64,000 nucleotides of DNA from Asparagopsis taxiformis (lineage: Eukaryota; Rhodophyta; Florideophyceae; Bonnemaisoniales; Bonnemaisoniaceae): assembly GCA_030407315.1 (NCBI GenBank), contig JALQPE010000409.1:1-64000 (forward strand), in the 5' to 3' direction. The notes beneath the pieces are model-generated. The model saw only the letters and a list, made by a program, of their open reading frames with translations. It did not search any database and had not been told where the DNA came from. Shown piece by piece: positions 1 to 11,798 of this stretch. How positions within the stretch are numbered: the first letter of the stretch is position 1; the number at the start of each line of letters is the position of its first letter. The position numbers and the translations under genes are program-made.

Positions 1-1091
1 AAACACGAAGTACCACCAACCACCGAGCGACGGTCAACAATACGCACAAAGCGAATCACCTCCACTAAGTCCTACTCAGAAACTAACCACCACGGGTCAT
101 CCACCGCTTTCGCAGCAACCTACAACTAGGATAACACCCGAAGGTAGGGTTTGGGACAAACCACCCTTCCGGAGGGGGCCCCCGACGCTGTGCGCGTAAG
201 CAAAAATTTTGCAACTCCCTCTCGGGATCGACCTTGTAGTCTTTCACCTTCGGTAACTCACCCACAATTGGGAACGACGCACAGACCCAAGTCGTTCACC
301 CACCCAGCCGGTAAATACCAACCGCAAATCGCACACAATTGCGAAGAAGTCAACAAAGACGCCACGACAACTCTGCCAATGCAGACCAAGACCAATACGT
401 CAACCCTGGCAGGGATCTCCCGTCGCACAAGCGAGCAACTCGCCAAAGTATGGCAGGCAATGACGCCACAGATCAGCCCCCAAGGACATTTGACCAACGC
501 AAACGCGACCAGGCGACGCTCAATCACAGCACGCGTACAAACGCCGACTTCCCCTCACGGGACGCGAAACCTCCATCGGGAGCCGAACTTCGGCATAGCG
601 AACCAAGAAAGTCAAGCACCCGCCCATTTGGCAAAACCCAAACCGGGTCGACACACTCGCTCAAGTGGCGAAGAAGATAGCCACGGCAACCCCGTAGGGT
701 CTTCGGAAGCCACCCCCAATGGGGAACAAGAGAAAGCGCCGCAGGGCACGCAACCGAACTCGGAACGAGTAGCTCTTCCTGAAGGACGAAGGAAACCCCA
801 GAGGGAAGTAGCGACGCCGAACGCGCAACCTCAGAGGAGGAATATCCCATCGATGATCTCATCGATTACGTCACTGACGACGATGGGGAACAATGGTTTC
901 CTTGTGAAATGGTATGGCTACCGCAAGCCAACATGGACGCAACGTGCAAACGTTCCCCCCGCATGGGCATCACGGTATTTCCGTCGAACGCAACACCGCA
1001 AAAGGTGACAAGCCATCGCGCAGAGCGGCGCAACGCGCAAACCCAAGAGAGGGAAGAAAGTAGAATAAACCCCGCAGGGACGAGAACCTAA
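1..1091 (+). pseudogene. 3' end of chromovirus (Ty3/gypsy) pol with C-terminal chromodomain, partial
   Basis: This is the tail of a retrotransposon polyprotein whose upstream part lies beyond the left edge. Most of it is an Arg/Ser/Gln/Thr-rich linker. Near 839-890 an acidic stretch (EEEYPIDDLIDYV, then DDD) appears, and after a frame change near 890 the chromodomain core FLVKWYGYRKPTWTQ follows. The same linker-acidic-chromodomain order closes the minus-strand element at 48792-53245, which supports the assignment. A chromodomain at the integrase C-terminus is the hallmark of chromoviruses, where it directs integration to marked chromatin. The linker and the two halves of the chromodomain lie in different frames, so this copy is decayed. 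Start is unknown. Confidence 0.75.
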
Positions 1092-1093
1092 CA

Positions 1094-1411
1094 AGGAATC
1101 CACCAGGAGTTACCGAGCCTCGGAAGGTTAAGCCGAAAAGGGCGCACTATTTCACCGCTGGCCGGAAGCCAAAAATGGCAATTTTTTGATCAGCCGATAC
1201 CGGCCAGAAATTCAAAAATTTTATTTGGCCGGCGGCGGCCCAAAAATTGCCGAGAGGCCGAAGGCCAGAAATTCTAAAATTTTGATTTTTCAGCCGCGAC
1301 GGCGGCGGGGGTAGCACAGTTGTGCGTTGATCAAATCAAGTGCAATGCACTCCTTGGATCAATAGTATCGCTGGCATCAGATCTCGTATGCAACGCCGCC
1401 GGCTTCGAACC
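1094..1411. other. Post-pol spacer, no gene
   Basis: Sequence between the pol end and the TGGACCA repeat. It contains imperfect GGCCGG/CCAAAAAT-type runs (about 1150-1300) but no convincing reading frame on either strand. It probably belongs to the 3' part of the gypsy element. Confidence 0.4.
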
Positions 1412-1545
1412 AAGGACCAGTTGGACCATTCCGAACCCATCTGGACCACTTATAGGGTCCAATTGGACCACTTCTGGGACCATGTGGACCTCAGTTTGGA
1501 CCAGTCGGACCATGTATTGGAACAGTCGGACCAATTGCTATTATC
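1412..1545. repeat. Short interspersed TGGACCA-type repeat
   Basis: At least nine copies of GGACC(A/T) in a roughly 10-16-bp rhythm, mostly TTGGACCA or CTGGACCA, giving a degenerate minisatellite. It is readable on both strands and explains why ORFs here are rich in Trp-Thr or Trp-Ser. Confidence 0.6.
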
Positions 1546-3542
1546 TCTAGTACCGCACAAGTATCCAGGTTCTGGCCTTCGAACGTTGTTTGGACATTTC
1601 CCAAGCGGAAACAGGATCAGCTTACCGGCTGCAGCCCACATTGGGTACGCATCAGCGTTGTAAAGGTACATTCCTAACAGCAACGCTGATGACATCAAAC
1701 CGACTACGGCACTCCCACAAATTCGTACCACGTACGGTTTCAACATATTCAAGAGTTCCTCTTCCAGGATTGGCACGAAGCCTCGCGTCTCGGCGGTTAC
1801 GAGCCAACTCGATCCCTATAAAGGATATCCTCTCCAACTCGAGGTACGACCGGAGTCTATTCAACCGCCATGCGGGCGCATCGCGAAGAGCGGAATTGTG
1901 GAAGACACCAACGACGGAGGGTCGGCGATAGGCAAGCACATCGGCGGAGCCAACTGCCCTTCCCAAATGGGATCATCCCACAACGGGTCTAACGCTTCCC
2001 CGATACCCTCATGGGTCTAGTGACCGCTCAACGGAGCTACCATTACGGTGCGCGAATACGCGATAGTCATTCGCCGTCACTTGACGCCCCATCATTCGGG
2101 AAGTCACCCTAGCGTGAAGTCGCATATGATGCTCATAGGTACCGTATCGGGACGAGGGGGATACGCAAACCAGCGAGACGAATCATCGGCATGTCCTCTA
2201 CGGTACCTCGTGCGATTTCCTCTTGGAACAAGCGACGATTCATACGTTCGACGTAAAGCGCACTCCGGGGGAGCAGGAAAGTCCGTCTGCATAGCGTAGG
2301 GGGGACACGGAAGTGACGCATAGGGCGACTCGAAGGGAGACGGGCGTAAGCCGACCAACCACTCGTTTTGAACTGATGGTTTGACCCCGGAGGGAGCTCA
2401 TGAGGAGCAATATCGCGACGTAACTCGCTTCTCGGGCGATCCGTGAAGTCCCTACGAGGGAGCCGCGCAAAAGGTAGTTTCCCAAGGAGCGTGGCGAGCT
2501 CACGCCTGAAAGGCAAGGTGCGAGTCGAATACCACCAGCTCACCCATTTGCTGGGTAGAATTCTTCCCATGAAGCGCCATTGGCAGTCGGCTTAGGTGCC
2601 GAGGGGGAGTGTTCGTGAGACGGGAGCAGCTGGTGCTGAGGCAGACGCAACCGCGTAAGGGTCAACTAGGGCGGTGCCCGACGGTCTTACGCCTACAGAG
2701 GGCATCGGCGGCAGCCGCACCAGACCCACTTCGGGTAACTCTGCCAGTAGAGGATATGGGTCTAGGAACCTTCTCTACAGCTTGAGCATTAGCCTTCTCG
2801 GCTGCAGCCTTCTCTGCTTCTGCCCGAGCAGCCTCGCGGCGCAACTCTTCCTCTCTACGCTTCGAGCGTCCGCCAGAATTTGCTGGTTGCGGCGACCATA
2901 GCCTCATAGGGATTCGCTGACGGTCATGACCAGAAGAGGTACGAGCCGCCGGGCGGAAGGACGAGAAGTAATCGGACGCGAACTTGCGAAGGCTGACATT
3001 CGGCTGCTGTTGGCCTGGCGTAGCGCCTCCCTCGGCGACGACTTCTATCACCTCTCGGTGTGTCGGCGGCATGGCTCCCCTTGGGGACGGGCGGCGGCCT
3101 TCGATGATGCACCTTCGCGTGACGGAGGATTAACCGATGACGGTTTGACACTTGCCACTGGGGTGGAAGGCTCGGGGAAGCAGGCGATTCAGCCGGAACA
3201 GAGTCGCGCTCTTGTGCGCTTGCCCTGGTAGGGGGGACCGTTTCTTCGGAACGTGCTTGCGGCACTCGCAACCTGCCAGCAGGCGGCCGGGATCAGCGGT
3301 GCCTTTGGCGGCAGTCGAACGCGTTCGCGTTTGCGATTGAGCCGCGGTGGCCTGACGGCACGCGTGCGCTGAAGTCGACGAAGACTTAGCCGGTGTAGGC
3401 GGGAACCCCGGTGCGGGAGGAGGAAAGCCTGGTGGCGAGTCGTGGGACGGCGAACGCTGGAGCGGTGGTAGGACGTTGGGCGAACCCATATTTCTCCTTC
3501 CTCTTCAGAGGATTCGAATTGTATCGGAGCTCGAGGGGACAT
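1450..3542 (-). pseudogene. Degenerate antisense ORF cluster of the gypsy element (gag-like composition)
   Basis: Several overlapping minus-strand open stretches change frame repeatedly: about 3542-3189, 3489-3130, 3271-2924, 3072-2662, 2570-2133 and 1966-1450. They read as a Pro/Ser-rich N-terminus after an acidic start (FESSEEEGE), a charged coiled coil (KRREEELRREAARAEAEKAA near 2830), and a basic region (PFRRELATLLGKL near 2500). Composition resembles a gag or nucleic-acid-binding protein, but no zinc knuckle or named domain is visible. It lies between a plus-strand pol and its 3' LTR, so it is antisense to the element. An alternative is the gag end of a separate minus-strand element. I do not recognise the protein. 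Confidence 0.4.
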
Positions 3543-4030
3543 CCTGGAAGCCAGTAGAGGTGGGACGGACGTTGATAAAAACCCTGAAGCGGGACGAATG
3601 AGCGGCCTATTGGCTTAAGTCTCCGGGAGGGAGCTGCGTTTATTCAACCCAGGAAGGGGATGATCGCGAGGCAATGGGCCGAATCGGCAAATGCAAGCCT
3701 CGAATTGGCCCGCGTGCGATCGCGCGGCTAATTATTTAGCAGATGGACGCAAAAAACCTTTGAGGGATAATGGAAAGGACGCGAATGCGTGGAACGCAGT
3801 TGGGCACCGAAAGGGTGAATACGCTGGGTTGCGTTAGGATGGAGGATGAACCTGAAACAGGTATGAATTCCAATAGGAAACGGTCGGGAGGAACTCGGGA
3901 AGAGTCGGATGGACAACACATTTAGTGTGCACAGCGCCGCGCGCGGGAAATTTTGAATTGCACAATGCAACGGCCCACAGCCAAAAATTGTAATTTTATT
4001 TGATCAATTTTGTCGGGACGACAAATCTCT
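3543..4030. other. Spacer before 3' LTR, no gene
   Basis: No convincing ORF or RNA gene. Small minus-strand ORFs at 3728-3970 are Phe/His/Pro-rich and look like chance. Confidence 0.4.
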
Positions 4031-4044
4031 CAGGAGGGGGCCCG
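4031..4044 (+). other. Polypurine tract of gypsy element
   Basis: CAGGAGGGGG lies just upstream of the TG that opens the putative 3' LTR, matching the expected position and strand of a plus-strand primer for an element whose pol runs left to right. Four bases (CCCG) separate it from the LTR, which is slightly atypical. Confidence 0.45.
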
Positions 4045-4760
4045 TGTCGTACCGCCTGGCGGTCCTCGCTGATCGAGCCGTGTCGCTTCCCTATTGGGTA
4101 CCCACTTACGGGATGTGCCAATCAGAAGGCACCCAGCCAACTGGCGTGTTTCCTATACTAGGACCAGCTATGGCTGAGAAAATAAACCCCACCCGGGCCT
4201 ATCGGCCCCGGCCAAGAACCACAAGGGGGCAAATTTTAACTTAGGCTGATCAGCCATACATTACAATGTAAGCCTATTGGCAATGACCTCGCGGTTAGGC
4301 GAGCGCCAGTAATTGGGTTCTGATTGGTCACTAACTGGATATGATATATTCCTAACACAAAACCTAGCTTACAGTAGACTTAGTATAAAAACGGCCACTG
4401 GAATAGCCAGTAGGCACGGTTTCTAGAGTAACGTAAACTCAAGTGGAATTACGACCCACTGGAACAGTGTTCGCATACTATTGTTCAACCCCTCTCCGGG
4501 AAAACTTAGGGTTAGCCAACAGCCTGACGGATTACGTCATCTTCTCCATTAATACGCCTCTCGCGTGAGCACCCTTGTCACACAACCCCCTCCGGGTAAC
4601 GACACCTTCTCTCTCACGAGACTACCCGCGGGTACCTATAAGGTCATCTGCTCTACCACTCCTCTACCGAGGCTCGGGACACCTGTCGGTGGTTTGCCGC
4701 TCTAGCGGATTTCTACCTGCTACATATGTTGTCAATATATGATCGTTCAGTTATATCACA
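4045..4760 (+). repeat. Putative 3' LTR of the gypsy element
   Basis: It begins TGTCGTACCGCC after the polypurine tract and ends near TTATATCACA, giving TG...CA ends and about 716 bp. A TATA motif (TATAAAA at 4384-4390) lies inside, as expected for an LTR promoter. The matching 5' LTR would lie left of the window, so the exact right end, possibly a few bases later, cannot be fixed. Confidence 0.5.
4384..4390 (+). promoter_or_regulatory. TATA box in LTR
   Basis: TATAAAA inside the putative gypsy LTR, followed by a moderately GC-rich stretch. A plausible retroelement promoter core. Confidence 0.4.
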
Positions 4761-4946
4761 ACACAACAATAATCAGCGGTTCTTCTCCTTCTGTCAAGTT
4801 GAAGGTAAACATGGTCCTACTTCCATCAACCTGCTGAACCGGTAATTGCCATACTGCACATGTAGGTTTCGCATTATGCATACCAGGTCCCATCCATGAA
4901 TGAACTGCTCTTTAGGAGGTGTCATTTCGAGCTGTATTCCAGTGCA

Positions 4947-5205
4947 CTACACAATGCTGCTGCAATTGCTGTTCCCCAATGCTCCGTGGTGCACCAGTAT
5001 CAGTATGGGGTTAGGATCAGGTGGCAGTAAACCTGACCCTAATTCGAAAATCCTTGTCTGCTTCATTCGTTTGAGAGCCATCACGGGTGTCGCATTGGGT
5101 TGTCCATTTGAACGTGTCAATTTTCGGCCTTTTGTTGGGGCATTCCGGATCACCTCGCCAAGACCTGTCTGCTTACAACTGTGACATGTCGTATTCTTTT
5201 TGCGC
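4947..5205 (-). pseudogene. Remnant ORF with a Cys-x2-Cys start, unknown
   Basis: The minus strand reads a basic segment with CHSCKQTGLGEVIRN near 5190 and then a Lys/Arg-rich stretch to about 4947. It could be half of a zinc finger from a transposon protein. The partner Cys/His residues are not obvious and no start codon precedes it. I do not recognise the family. Confidence 0.25.
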
Positions 5206-5548
5206 TCAGAGAACTTCTAGACTTATTATGTAAGCGGGTCGGACGCTTTCTAGACGCCGTGGCAGCAAAATAAGGCTGCTCTTTTCGGTAGTAAAGTATG
5301 TTCTTCGGCTACAAAAAAGCCCTTTGTCCTTATGCTCAATAGAGCTCCGCTGCTTGAAAAGCTTTCGGATGTGTCAAGTGACTTTAGAATATTATACACG
5401 TCATCCAAGTATATCTGTGCTTAGTATCACGACTGCTGTGGCAATACGCGTTCTGGACAGCTCTGCAGATGTAATTTGAGCTGCATATTGATCATCTGGG
5501 AGTATATGATCATATGCAGACACAGAGAATATTCGCATCTCCGTGTCA

Positions 5549-6303
5549 TTACCGAGGGTCTGCAACATTCCCAGTATCGGCAGATTGATATGCAGTACTC
5601 AAAGTGCCATCATATTGCCTCAAATTATTCATGAAGTCTTTGACACGGGTAATGGGCTTTGACTGGATGATGTGCGCTGCTGTCCCTGCGCAACTAGTTG
5701 TATTTTTACAGCATTTGTGTGTCACTCGGTAGTCGCGCGTTTGTAGCATCACCATTGCTAGAAGCTGTGATTCTTGTTCAGTGGCAGACACACCGGCCAA
5801 AGACATATATTTGACGCCAGACCGCGGAATCGAGTGGCAAATTGCGATGGTTGCTCATTTGTAGTCTGATGCAGGTGTGTACCGCTTATAAACTGATAGT
5901 AAACGGTCAATGATTTCCAAAGGCGTGTCTTGACCTATTCAACTCGATAATTTTCATGACGACAGCTTTCTGTTTTTGCTTCTCTCCATCGAAGGACAGA
6001 GTACCCGAGTCTCTGGCATGGTCTAGTACCTTCTGGTAGCAAGAGTCTACTGCATCATAGAGAACATATGCAAACGTCGCCTCAGTAGCTATTGACTTCT
6101 TGTCCTTGACCTTTGCCACGAGTTTCGACAATGTCCATCCATGACATCACATCTCTCCTCAATTTCTGCCTGTCTTGTCCAGGTACCAATGCAGGTGCAT
6201 CTTCGAGATTACGCTTTGAATCAGAACTGGTTGCATAGCCTGAGCTTGCAGATTCTGCCGCTGGGCCCAAACTGTGGTAAAAGTAGTTATTTCTTAGTGA
6301 CAA
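5549..6303 (-). pseudogene. Broken minus-strand coding remnant, unknown protein
   Basis: Three open stretches (about 6303-6082, 6131-5907 and 5930-5549) read as one continuous ordinary-looking protein if frame changes are allowed near 6130 and 5930 and one in-frame stop near 5860. The last segment carries Cys residues (VTHKCCKNTTSCAGTAAHI) that might be a metal site. Because the frames abut without gaps, a decayed gene is more likely than chance. I cannot name it. Nothing flanking it helps, apart from a similar remnant at 6543-6752. Confidence 0.35.
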
Positions 6304-6542
6304 TCCTCACACAAGCTCCAATCACGGATGGTTAGCGTTGGAGAACTATTCAGCACAGGTGGGGAAGAGGATGGCTGCTCCTGTGCCTCACTGCCTCTTC
6401 CGTGCACAACCGCGGCAGATTGTGCTCTTTTATAGACTAATTCGGCTAGCTAATCGACATTATCAATAGCGATTACATTGAGATATGCTATTGTAGGCGC
6501 AATCACGTTTTGGCCCACGCATAACACATTAGCCGCAAGTCA

Positions 6543-6752
6543 TCAAATCCCGAAACCGCCCGGTGGTTTTGAGATTGCAGATACAGCAAAAGCTGTCTGT
6601 GATCCTGATAGAATCGCATAAAGGAATCGCTTCTGAGCTGCTCGCTCAGATTGATTTCCTCTATCAATCACTGCCATAGCAAAGAAGAAGTAACTGTTGG
6701 CCATCATGGCATAGTCAAGTGATAGGTCTATGCTTCTGCCAAACAAACCCAA
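6543..6752 (-). pseudogene. Small minus-strand remnant, unknown
   Basis: A 69-residue open stretch with a hydrophobic segment (MANSYFFFAMAVI) and an Arg/Gln-rich helix, on the same strand as and upstream of the remnant at 5549-6303. Possibly the N-terminal part of the same dead gene. No domain recognised. Confidence 0.25.
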
Positions 6753-6931
6753 GCGTTATGTAACTATCCACTCATAGGGAAGTACGGAATGACAGATTCC
6801 ACTACATAACCTAAATGCAGTATGGGCATGCTGGAAGATAATCTTCCATCAAGTTACACGTCATTGCCGTGTGTTAGAACCACTGATTGGCTCCTCATGT
6901 GCCAATCAGATTTGGCATGTTTAGCACCAAT

Positions 6932-7042
6932 CACACATCATCAACATTCACCAACAACCATCAGCTATAATCGCGCGCACCGTTTGCGCCAATCCGATTC
7001 GAACACATGTCATTCTATTTTTTCGGGATCGTTTTCCCATCA
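6932..7042 (+). repeat. Fragment of a copia-family LTR (3' part)
   Basis: About 110 bp closely match the last third of the copia LTRs at 26176-26530 and 46964-47326. Shared signatures are the CATCA/ACCAACAACCATCAG repeats, TATAATCGCGCGCACCG, CGCCAATCCGA, TGTCATTCTA and the terminal TTTTCCCATCA. The upstream LTR half does not match, so this is a truncated or diverged relative. No copia internal sequence adjoins it. Confidence 0.65.
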
Positions 7043-8700
7043 ATCCCTGACGAAAAAAGACTATAAGAGTCATCTATGATCGGTGGACTGACCTACTCGC
7101 CCAACCCCGTGGAGTAACACAGAGCCTGAGAACGGAGAATTGGTCCGGACCGCTGTTGAAGAGGACCATGCACGGGTCTAGCCGTCGCCGTCCGGGCATG
7201 CACAACGAGAATAACGGGTTGACATGGGCCACATCGACAGCTTGTGAAAAGTTGGCCTGTGGCCTATTTTTTCGAATATTTACCGCTCTGTACTCTGATT
7301 GATGCAAATCTAGAACGAAACTTTTTACTTGAGCACAAAATTTGTGCAACGAAACAATCCCATTGGTGCCAACTGCGGAATAACGAGTTTCAGAGGATGA
7401 GAATTCTACACAATCTACGATGAGTTGATTCATTTACTGTGCGGATAATTTGGCCTGGAGTAGACGGCATCTCGTCCGGAATCACTCACCCACCGTCGTG
7501 TAGTGGAGGGCGACGAACAAATGTAACAAATCGAAATAGACCCATAGCGAAAAACAATTTCAACTAGGCCGTTTCAGATCGATGATCAATTGGTTGAAGC
7601 GTGAATTATAGTAACTTTTACAAGGTAACAAAATGGGAAAAAACTCGAGGTCTCAAATTAAAGATAATGTGCCGAGATAGGAGTATTTTAAGAAACTCTA
7701 TTAAAAACAATTGTCGCTGTATACCAACCCGGCGGGAACTCGCACTCCTGGCGATAACAAGGCCAATTTCCGTCCATCGCGAGCGAGCCATTCACGTATG
7801 TATGACACGTATTTTATGATAGTTGTCACTGGCTCGAATCGAAATCGCTTGTTGTATATGGACAACCATCGTCTCTATTATGATTGAAAGAGCAACGTTA
7901 AAGTATACGGCTGATAGCTGAAGGAAAGCGGGACTCTTGGTGTAATGTAGTTTGTATGCAGTATTGCTTCGTTGTAAAACACATCAGTGCACTTGCAATG
8001 CGGTGCTGCAGGATGTAGAAGCGACGGCTGGCTATGTATGTTGTCGAAATGGAGTGCGTGACATTTGTTTGTCATGACGTCACATGTTCGGAAAGCAACA
8101 ATTTTCAGGGTGGCAAATCTCGTCACGGATCTGCTTTAGTAGTGCATCCAAGTTGATGTGTCCGGTCGGTGCACAGTACATGTGCATTTACAGTATTGAG
8201 AAACAACCGAAAGTGGCAAACATGTGGGGCGTTTGAAAGGGATCAGCAAGTGGTGGATGTGTTTGTGAGACGATGCTTCCAAATATGTGCGTGGCGTACA
8301 AGTTCGCAGAACTTGTAGTGTTGAGAGGCTGTGGGATTCGTGGGGCGGGCGTCACGCTTTGTGATTCGGATCAAGTTTGTATATTTTGGGAGCGGCTTGG
8401 TATTGAATGAGACCCGTCAAAGAGCACAGAATGGTTGACGAGGTGCTATGTCTCGAGTGGTGTCAACATGACGGCGTTGGAGTTTTGTCAACCAGTTGGA
8501 AACGGGGAGAGCACAGTCAGCTGTATGACAGCAATCCTCAAATTGATGCGCTGCCGAGACGAGAAAAAGTAGGCAGCACCATACAATTTAGGCACTTGCG
8601 GGCACACGCACTGGAGGGCAGGGCAGTTGCAGGGAAGGAATGCCTTTTTCCAACCACAAGCGCGCTTACACCAAACTCGTTGGCGTGCCGGCACTTGTAA
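7043..8700. other. No recognisable gene
   Basis: Only short ORFs on both strands, for example 7074-7433 minus (119 aa) and 8407-8700 plus (97 aa), without domains, homologous frames or promoter context. Base composition is mixed. I see no RNA gene or repeat array. Confidence 0.4.
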
Positions 8701-9220
8701 CCTGAGCTCGACTTGTGCGGTCCAGTGCGAGCGCAGACACGAGATATTATGGTGCCATGGTCAAGTGCATACGTAGTTCACGTGAGGAAGGTGTGCGCTG
8801 CGTACGATGTTGGGTTGTTGCGCAATGCAGCCGAGGAGCAGCGCTGCATTTACTTGCTATTTCTATTTTACATTACAGTAACTCGAAATGGTGTCGACCA
8901 ACTGCGCAACACGCACCCAAACTCTCTCTAATGGTTGTCCCTCCCCTCCTCCGACTTGTTCTGAGCGAGTCGCTTCCATGCGCCGGTGCCGCACACGCAA
9001 CTGGCGATCTCGGCGACTGCAAGTCGCGGCACAACCAAGCGCCGGTGCCCTCGCACCAGCGCAACCATCTTTCCTCCCAACTTTGGACCGTTTCAACGCG
9101 TTCAAGCGCTAGTGCCTTGTCCGAGATTTTCAAAGCATTGGCAACGAATCTCCACGGGTGCCTCGCCACCGATACCTCAACTCGTTCGCTCTCATCCACA
9201 TGTTCACGCCCAATATCGAC

Positions 9221-9230
9221 GCTATAAATT
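9221..9230 (+). promoter_or_regulatory. TATA-like box upstream of carbonic anhydrase relic
   Basis: GCTATAAATT lies about 57 bases before the ATG at 9287 on the same strand, a normal spacing for a core promoter with a short leader. Confidence 0.45.
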
Positions 9231-9286
9231 GAAAAATCTTCGCCGCAGCAAAACCACCTCGCCACGAGCATCAACTTGACGCAAAA

Positions 9287-9860
9287 TGTCGACCGTACTA
9301 GAGAAACTTCTCGAAGGAAACGCCGGATATCTCAAAGGCAAAGTGCCGAGCCGACGACGCAGGGGCGTCGCACAGACCTCGTTCAAAACGGCCAACACCC
9401 CATAGCCGCTGTCATGTGTGTTCCGACTCGCGGTAGCCCCAGAAACCATTTTCACCGCGTGTTGGAACCATCTTTGTCATAAGGAATGCTGGAAACGTGC
9501 CGTGGGGAACGCGGCCGCAGGTAGTATCGAGTATGCAGTGGATCATTTAAAGTGCCACTCGTGGTTGTGCTCGGCCATTCGTCGTGCGGTGCTGTAGGTG
9601 CGGCGGTAAGCGTGGCTGCCAAGGGCGCAGTGCTGCAAACGGTTCCTCAAAGACCATGTCGATGACATCGTTGTGTAGTGGGTGACGCCGCTCGCGCAGG
9701 TGCCGACGTCAACGAGTGTGTGAATATCAACGTCACGCAAGCGGTCAAGAACTTGAGATCGTCTGAAGACGCGGTGGGCAAACTGATTCAGTCGAATGGG
9801 GCCACCGTGGTCGGTGCTGTTTATGACCTGGAATCTGGGGCGGTCAACGTAATTGTGTGA
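9287..9860 (+). pseudogene. Beta-carbonic anhydrase pseudogene, motifs intact but scattered over three frames
   Basis: Beta-carbonic anhydrases interconvert CO2 and bicarbonate using a zinc held by Cys-Asp-His-Cys. Family pieces occur in order here. The start MSTVLEKLLEGNAGYLKGK is at 9287. AAVMCV, where the first zinc Cys belongs, is near 9410, with its partner Asp/Arg region garbled. APETIF is near 9440, FVIRNAGNVPWG near 9472, NAAAGSIEYAVDHLK near 9510, and VLGHSSCGAVGAA, which holds the second zinc-site His and Cys, near 9570. The C-terminal segment with VKNLRSS and VVGAVYDLESG follows at 9678-9860 and ends in TGA. Each neighbouring pair is in a different frame, so at least five single-base indels separate them. 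No GT-AG introns would repair this. I infer a young pseudogene, because motif spelling is nearly perfect while indels are many. Sequencing indels are the alternative. Confidence 0.8.
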
Positions 9861-11540
9861 GTAGAGTGAAAGTAAAGCGATTGCTGTTGACCATCGATAG
9901 AGAAATGCTTACCGGTCACAACTGTGGGTACGAAAAACGACGGCGTGTATGAGGGTTGCGCAAACGGCTCGAAACGTTTAGACGGGTTGAATTGAGCACA
10001 AGGTAAGCGTCTATAAAGAGGAATGATGCCGCGCGATGGGTCAAATCAAACCGTCGACTAGTCTAGTGTAATGGTGAGAGTGACATCGCAGCTGTGTTGT
10101 GGCAAGGATCTGCGGAATGGCGAGGGGTTGTATGAATCATGATTGAGGGTGAGCACGGGCGTCGATCATAGTAAACCGCCACCAGATGTGTTTCAAAAAA
10201 TCTGAAAATCTCCGCGACAATGAAATTCGACTGGACGTGTCGACAGCCGAGCGCGCCACATCAGCGCTTGCTGCTGTGGTCCTTATGCACGGCATATTGT
10301 TGGCAAAGTGTGTGGAGCTACGCAGCTATCCCGTTCGCCCTCATGACAAATCCATATACCATGCGTGATGTTGCAACAGCCATTGCGCGAGTCCAACGTT
10401 GGGCGAAAAAAATCCAAACGACTCATTGCCTTTAATTTTGGCACAACATTGATGCACGCTGCCTGCCGCGGATATCGGCAAGCCTGCAATACACTCGAGA
10501 CGATGCCCACTCACTCACTCATTCCATGCCTAGAATATTTACCCTCCGGACAGCACACATGCTATGTGCATACTTGCCACCTCAGCGCTGAGCTGTCGAC
10601 ATAAAAGGGGCGCGGATGCTCCACCGCAAGATTCATGCGGTAACATACTATGTGGTACTGCCTGATGTGAGGCCTGTCGACGGGACAGAGAGATCTTTGT
10701 CTATTTGCAGCGTAATGTGTTGTTGGATGAGTGAGTGCAGCAGAGGCTGGTGCCTAACGGGCTTGATGAAAACGACTCGTCAACTATGTCATGAATTTGG
10801 CGGTCACGTTTAGGTTTGCGCGCGATGTTTGCGTTGCGTCTGTCTATGACGTTGGCAACGCGCAGAGTGCGGTGTGTTGCATCCGAGCATCGCCCCACGC
10901 CCGAGCACAAACGGGCGCGCTCACATTAAATTTAGAATCGTAGTACCTGCACAAGTCGGCGTGAGTGCTGCACGCGCAGCGAGCGCCGGCCCCAACAATT
11001 ATTCGCACCGTCCACTCCAGCGTTCGCACACCCGTCGAATGGCACGGCGCTTTATGTTGAGGTAAGTAAAAGAGTTGGTGTAATGTCACTGCAAGAGGCT
11101 CGGCCCAGTGCCGTCAATTTCGCCGCATACATCCATACGTGAAAAGCTACACTTGCCCGCCACCGTCTGGAAGCGACAGAGTTGAGCGATGAGGCTCATA
11201 CCACGAGTTACGCGCATGTTACGTAGACCATTTAACGATTCGCCTAGCCGGTCATCATGAGCAGCAAATTACAGCACAGTTACCGCTGGCGCGCCCAAAC
11301 ACCGTCCCGCTCGTCAAACGACGCGCAGTGTCAGACCAGAGCCACGGCGCACCTCCACTGTCACGGGCTGCTGTCCCGATCCTAATCTCCTGCCCACCAA
11401 CTTTAACATAGCTTACCACTGCCGGCCCCCTCATACATTTCTATTACAAGTACGCTATGATGTCAACCGCTCTCGAGACGCATGCCCACCTTATGACGCA
11501 TGCGTTCGTGCTAGAAGCACCTGCACGCCACGTCACGTCT
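9861..11540. other. No recognisable gene
   Basis: Short ORFs only. None shows a domain or matches another frame to form a longer protein. A CATAAAAGGGG motif near 10602 could be a TATA box, but no coding region follows it. Nothing else supported. Confidence 0.4.
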
Positions 11541-11798
11541 CCGATACATAAACTAAACCCTGCCTAGCCCGTCCATCGCACACTCTCACCCCGATCGCGG
11601 GAGCGAATTACACCCGCTTGAATTGTGTGCGTCGTTAAAGGAAACGGGCATTCCGTTCGTGTAATGCCTTTGACACCACTTTGGTATTCGACTCCATCCA
11701 CAATCCAATCCACTTGTTCTCTCTCTATACAAACCACCCCGAGCACCCTTCACCACCATTCCCAACATCCGCATTCCAGTCATTCACACACATCAATC
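11541..11798 (+). promoter_or_regulatory. Probable promoter and 5' leader of the bZIP gene
   Basis: A weak TATA-like GATACATAAAC at about 11548 and a C/T-rich leader (runs of CACC, CTCTCTC and TCACAC) lead to the ATG at 11799. The reading frame is open upstream to 11625, but that part is compositionally unlike protein and is more likely untranslated leader. Confidence 0.35.

Noticed and set aside
4045..4760. Minus-strand 5' LTR interpretation
   Set aside because: The adjacent purine tract fits a plus-strand element, and the other side shows no TGG primer-binding start.
8873..9274. 133-codon minus-strand ORF overlapping the carbonic anhydrase promoter
   Set aside because: No domain and opposite to a region with a TATA-like box and a recognisable gene relic; treated as chance.
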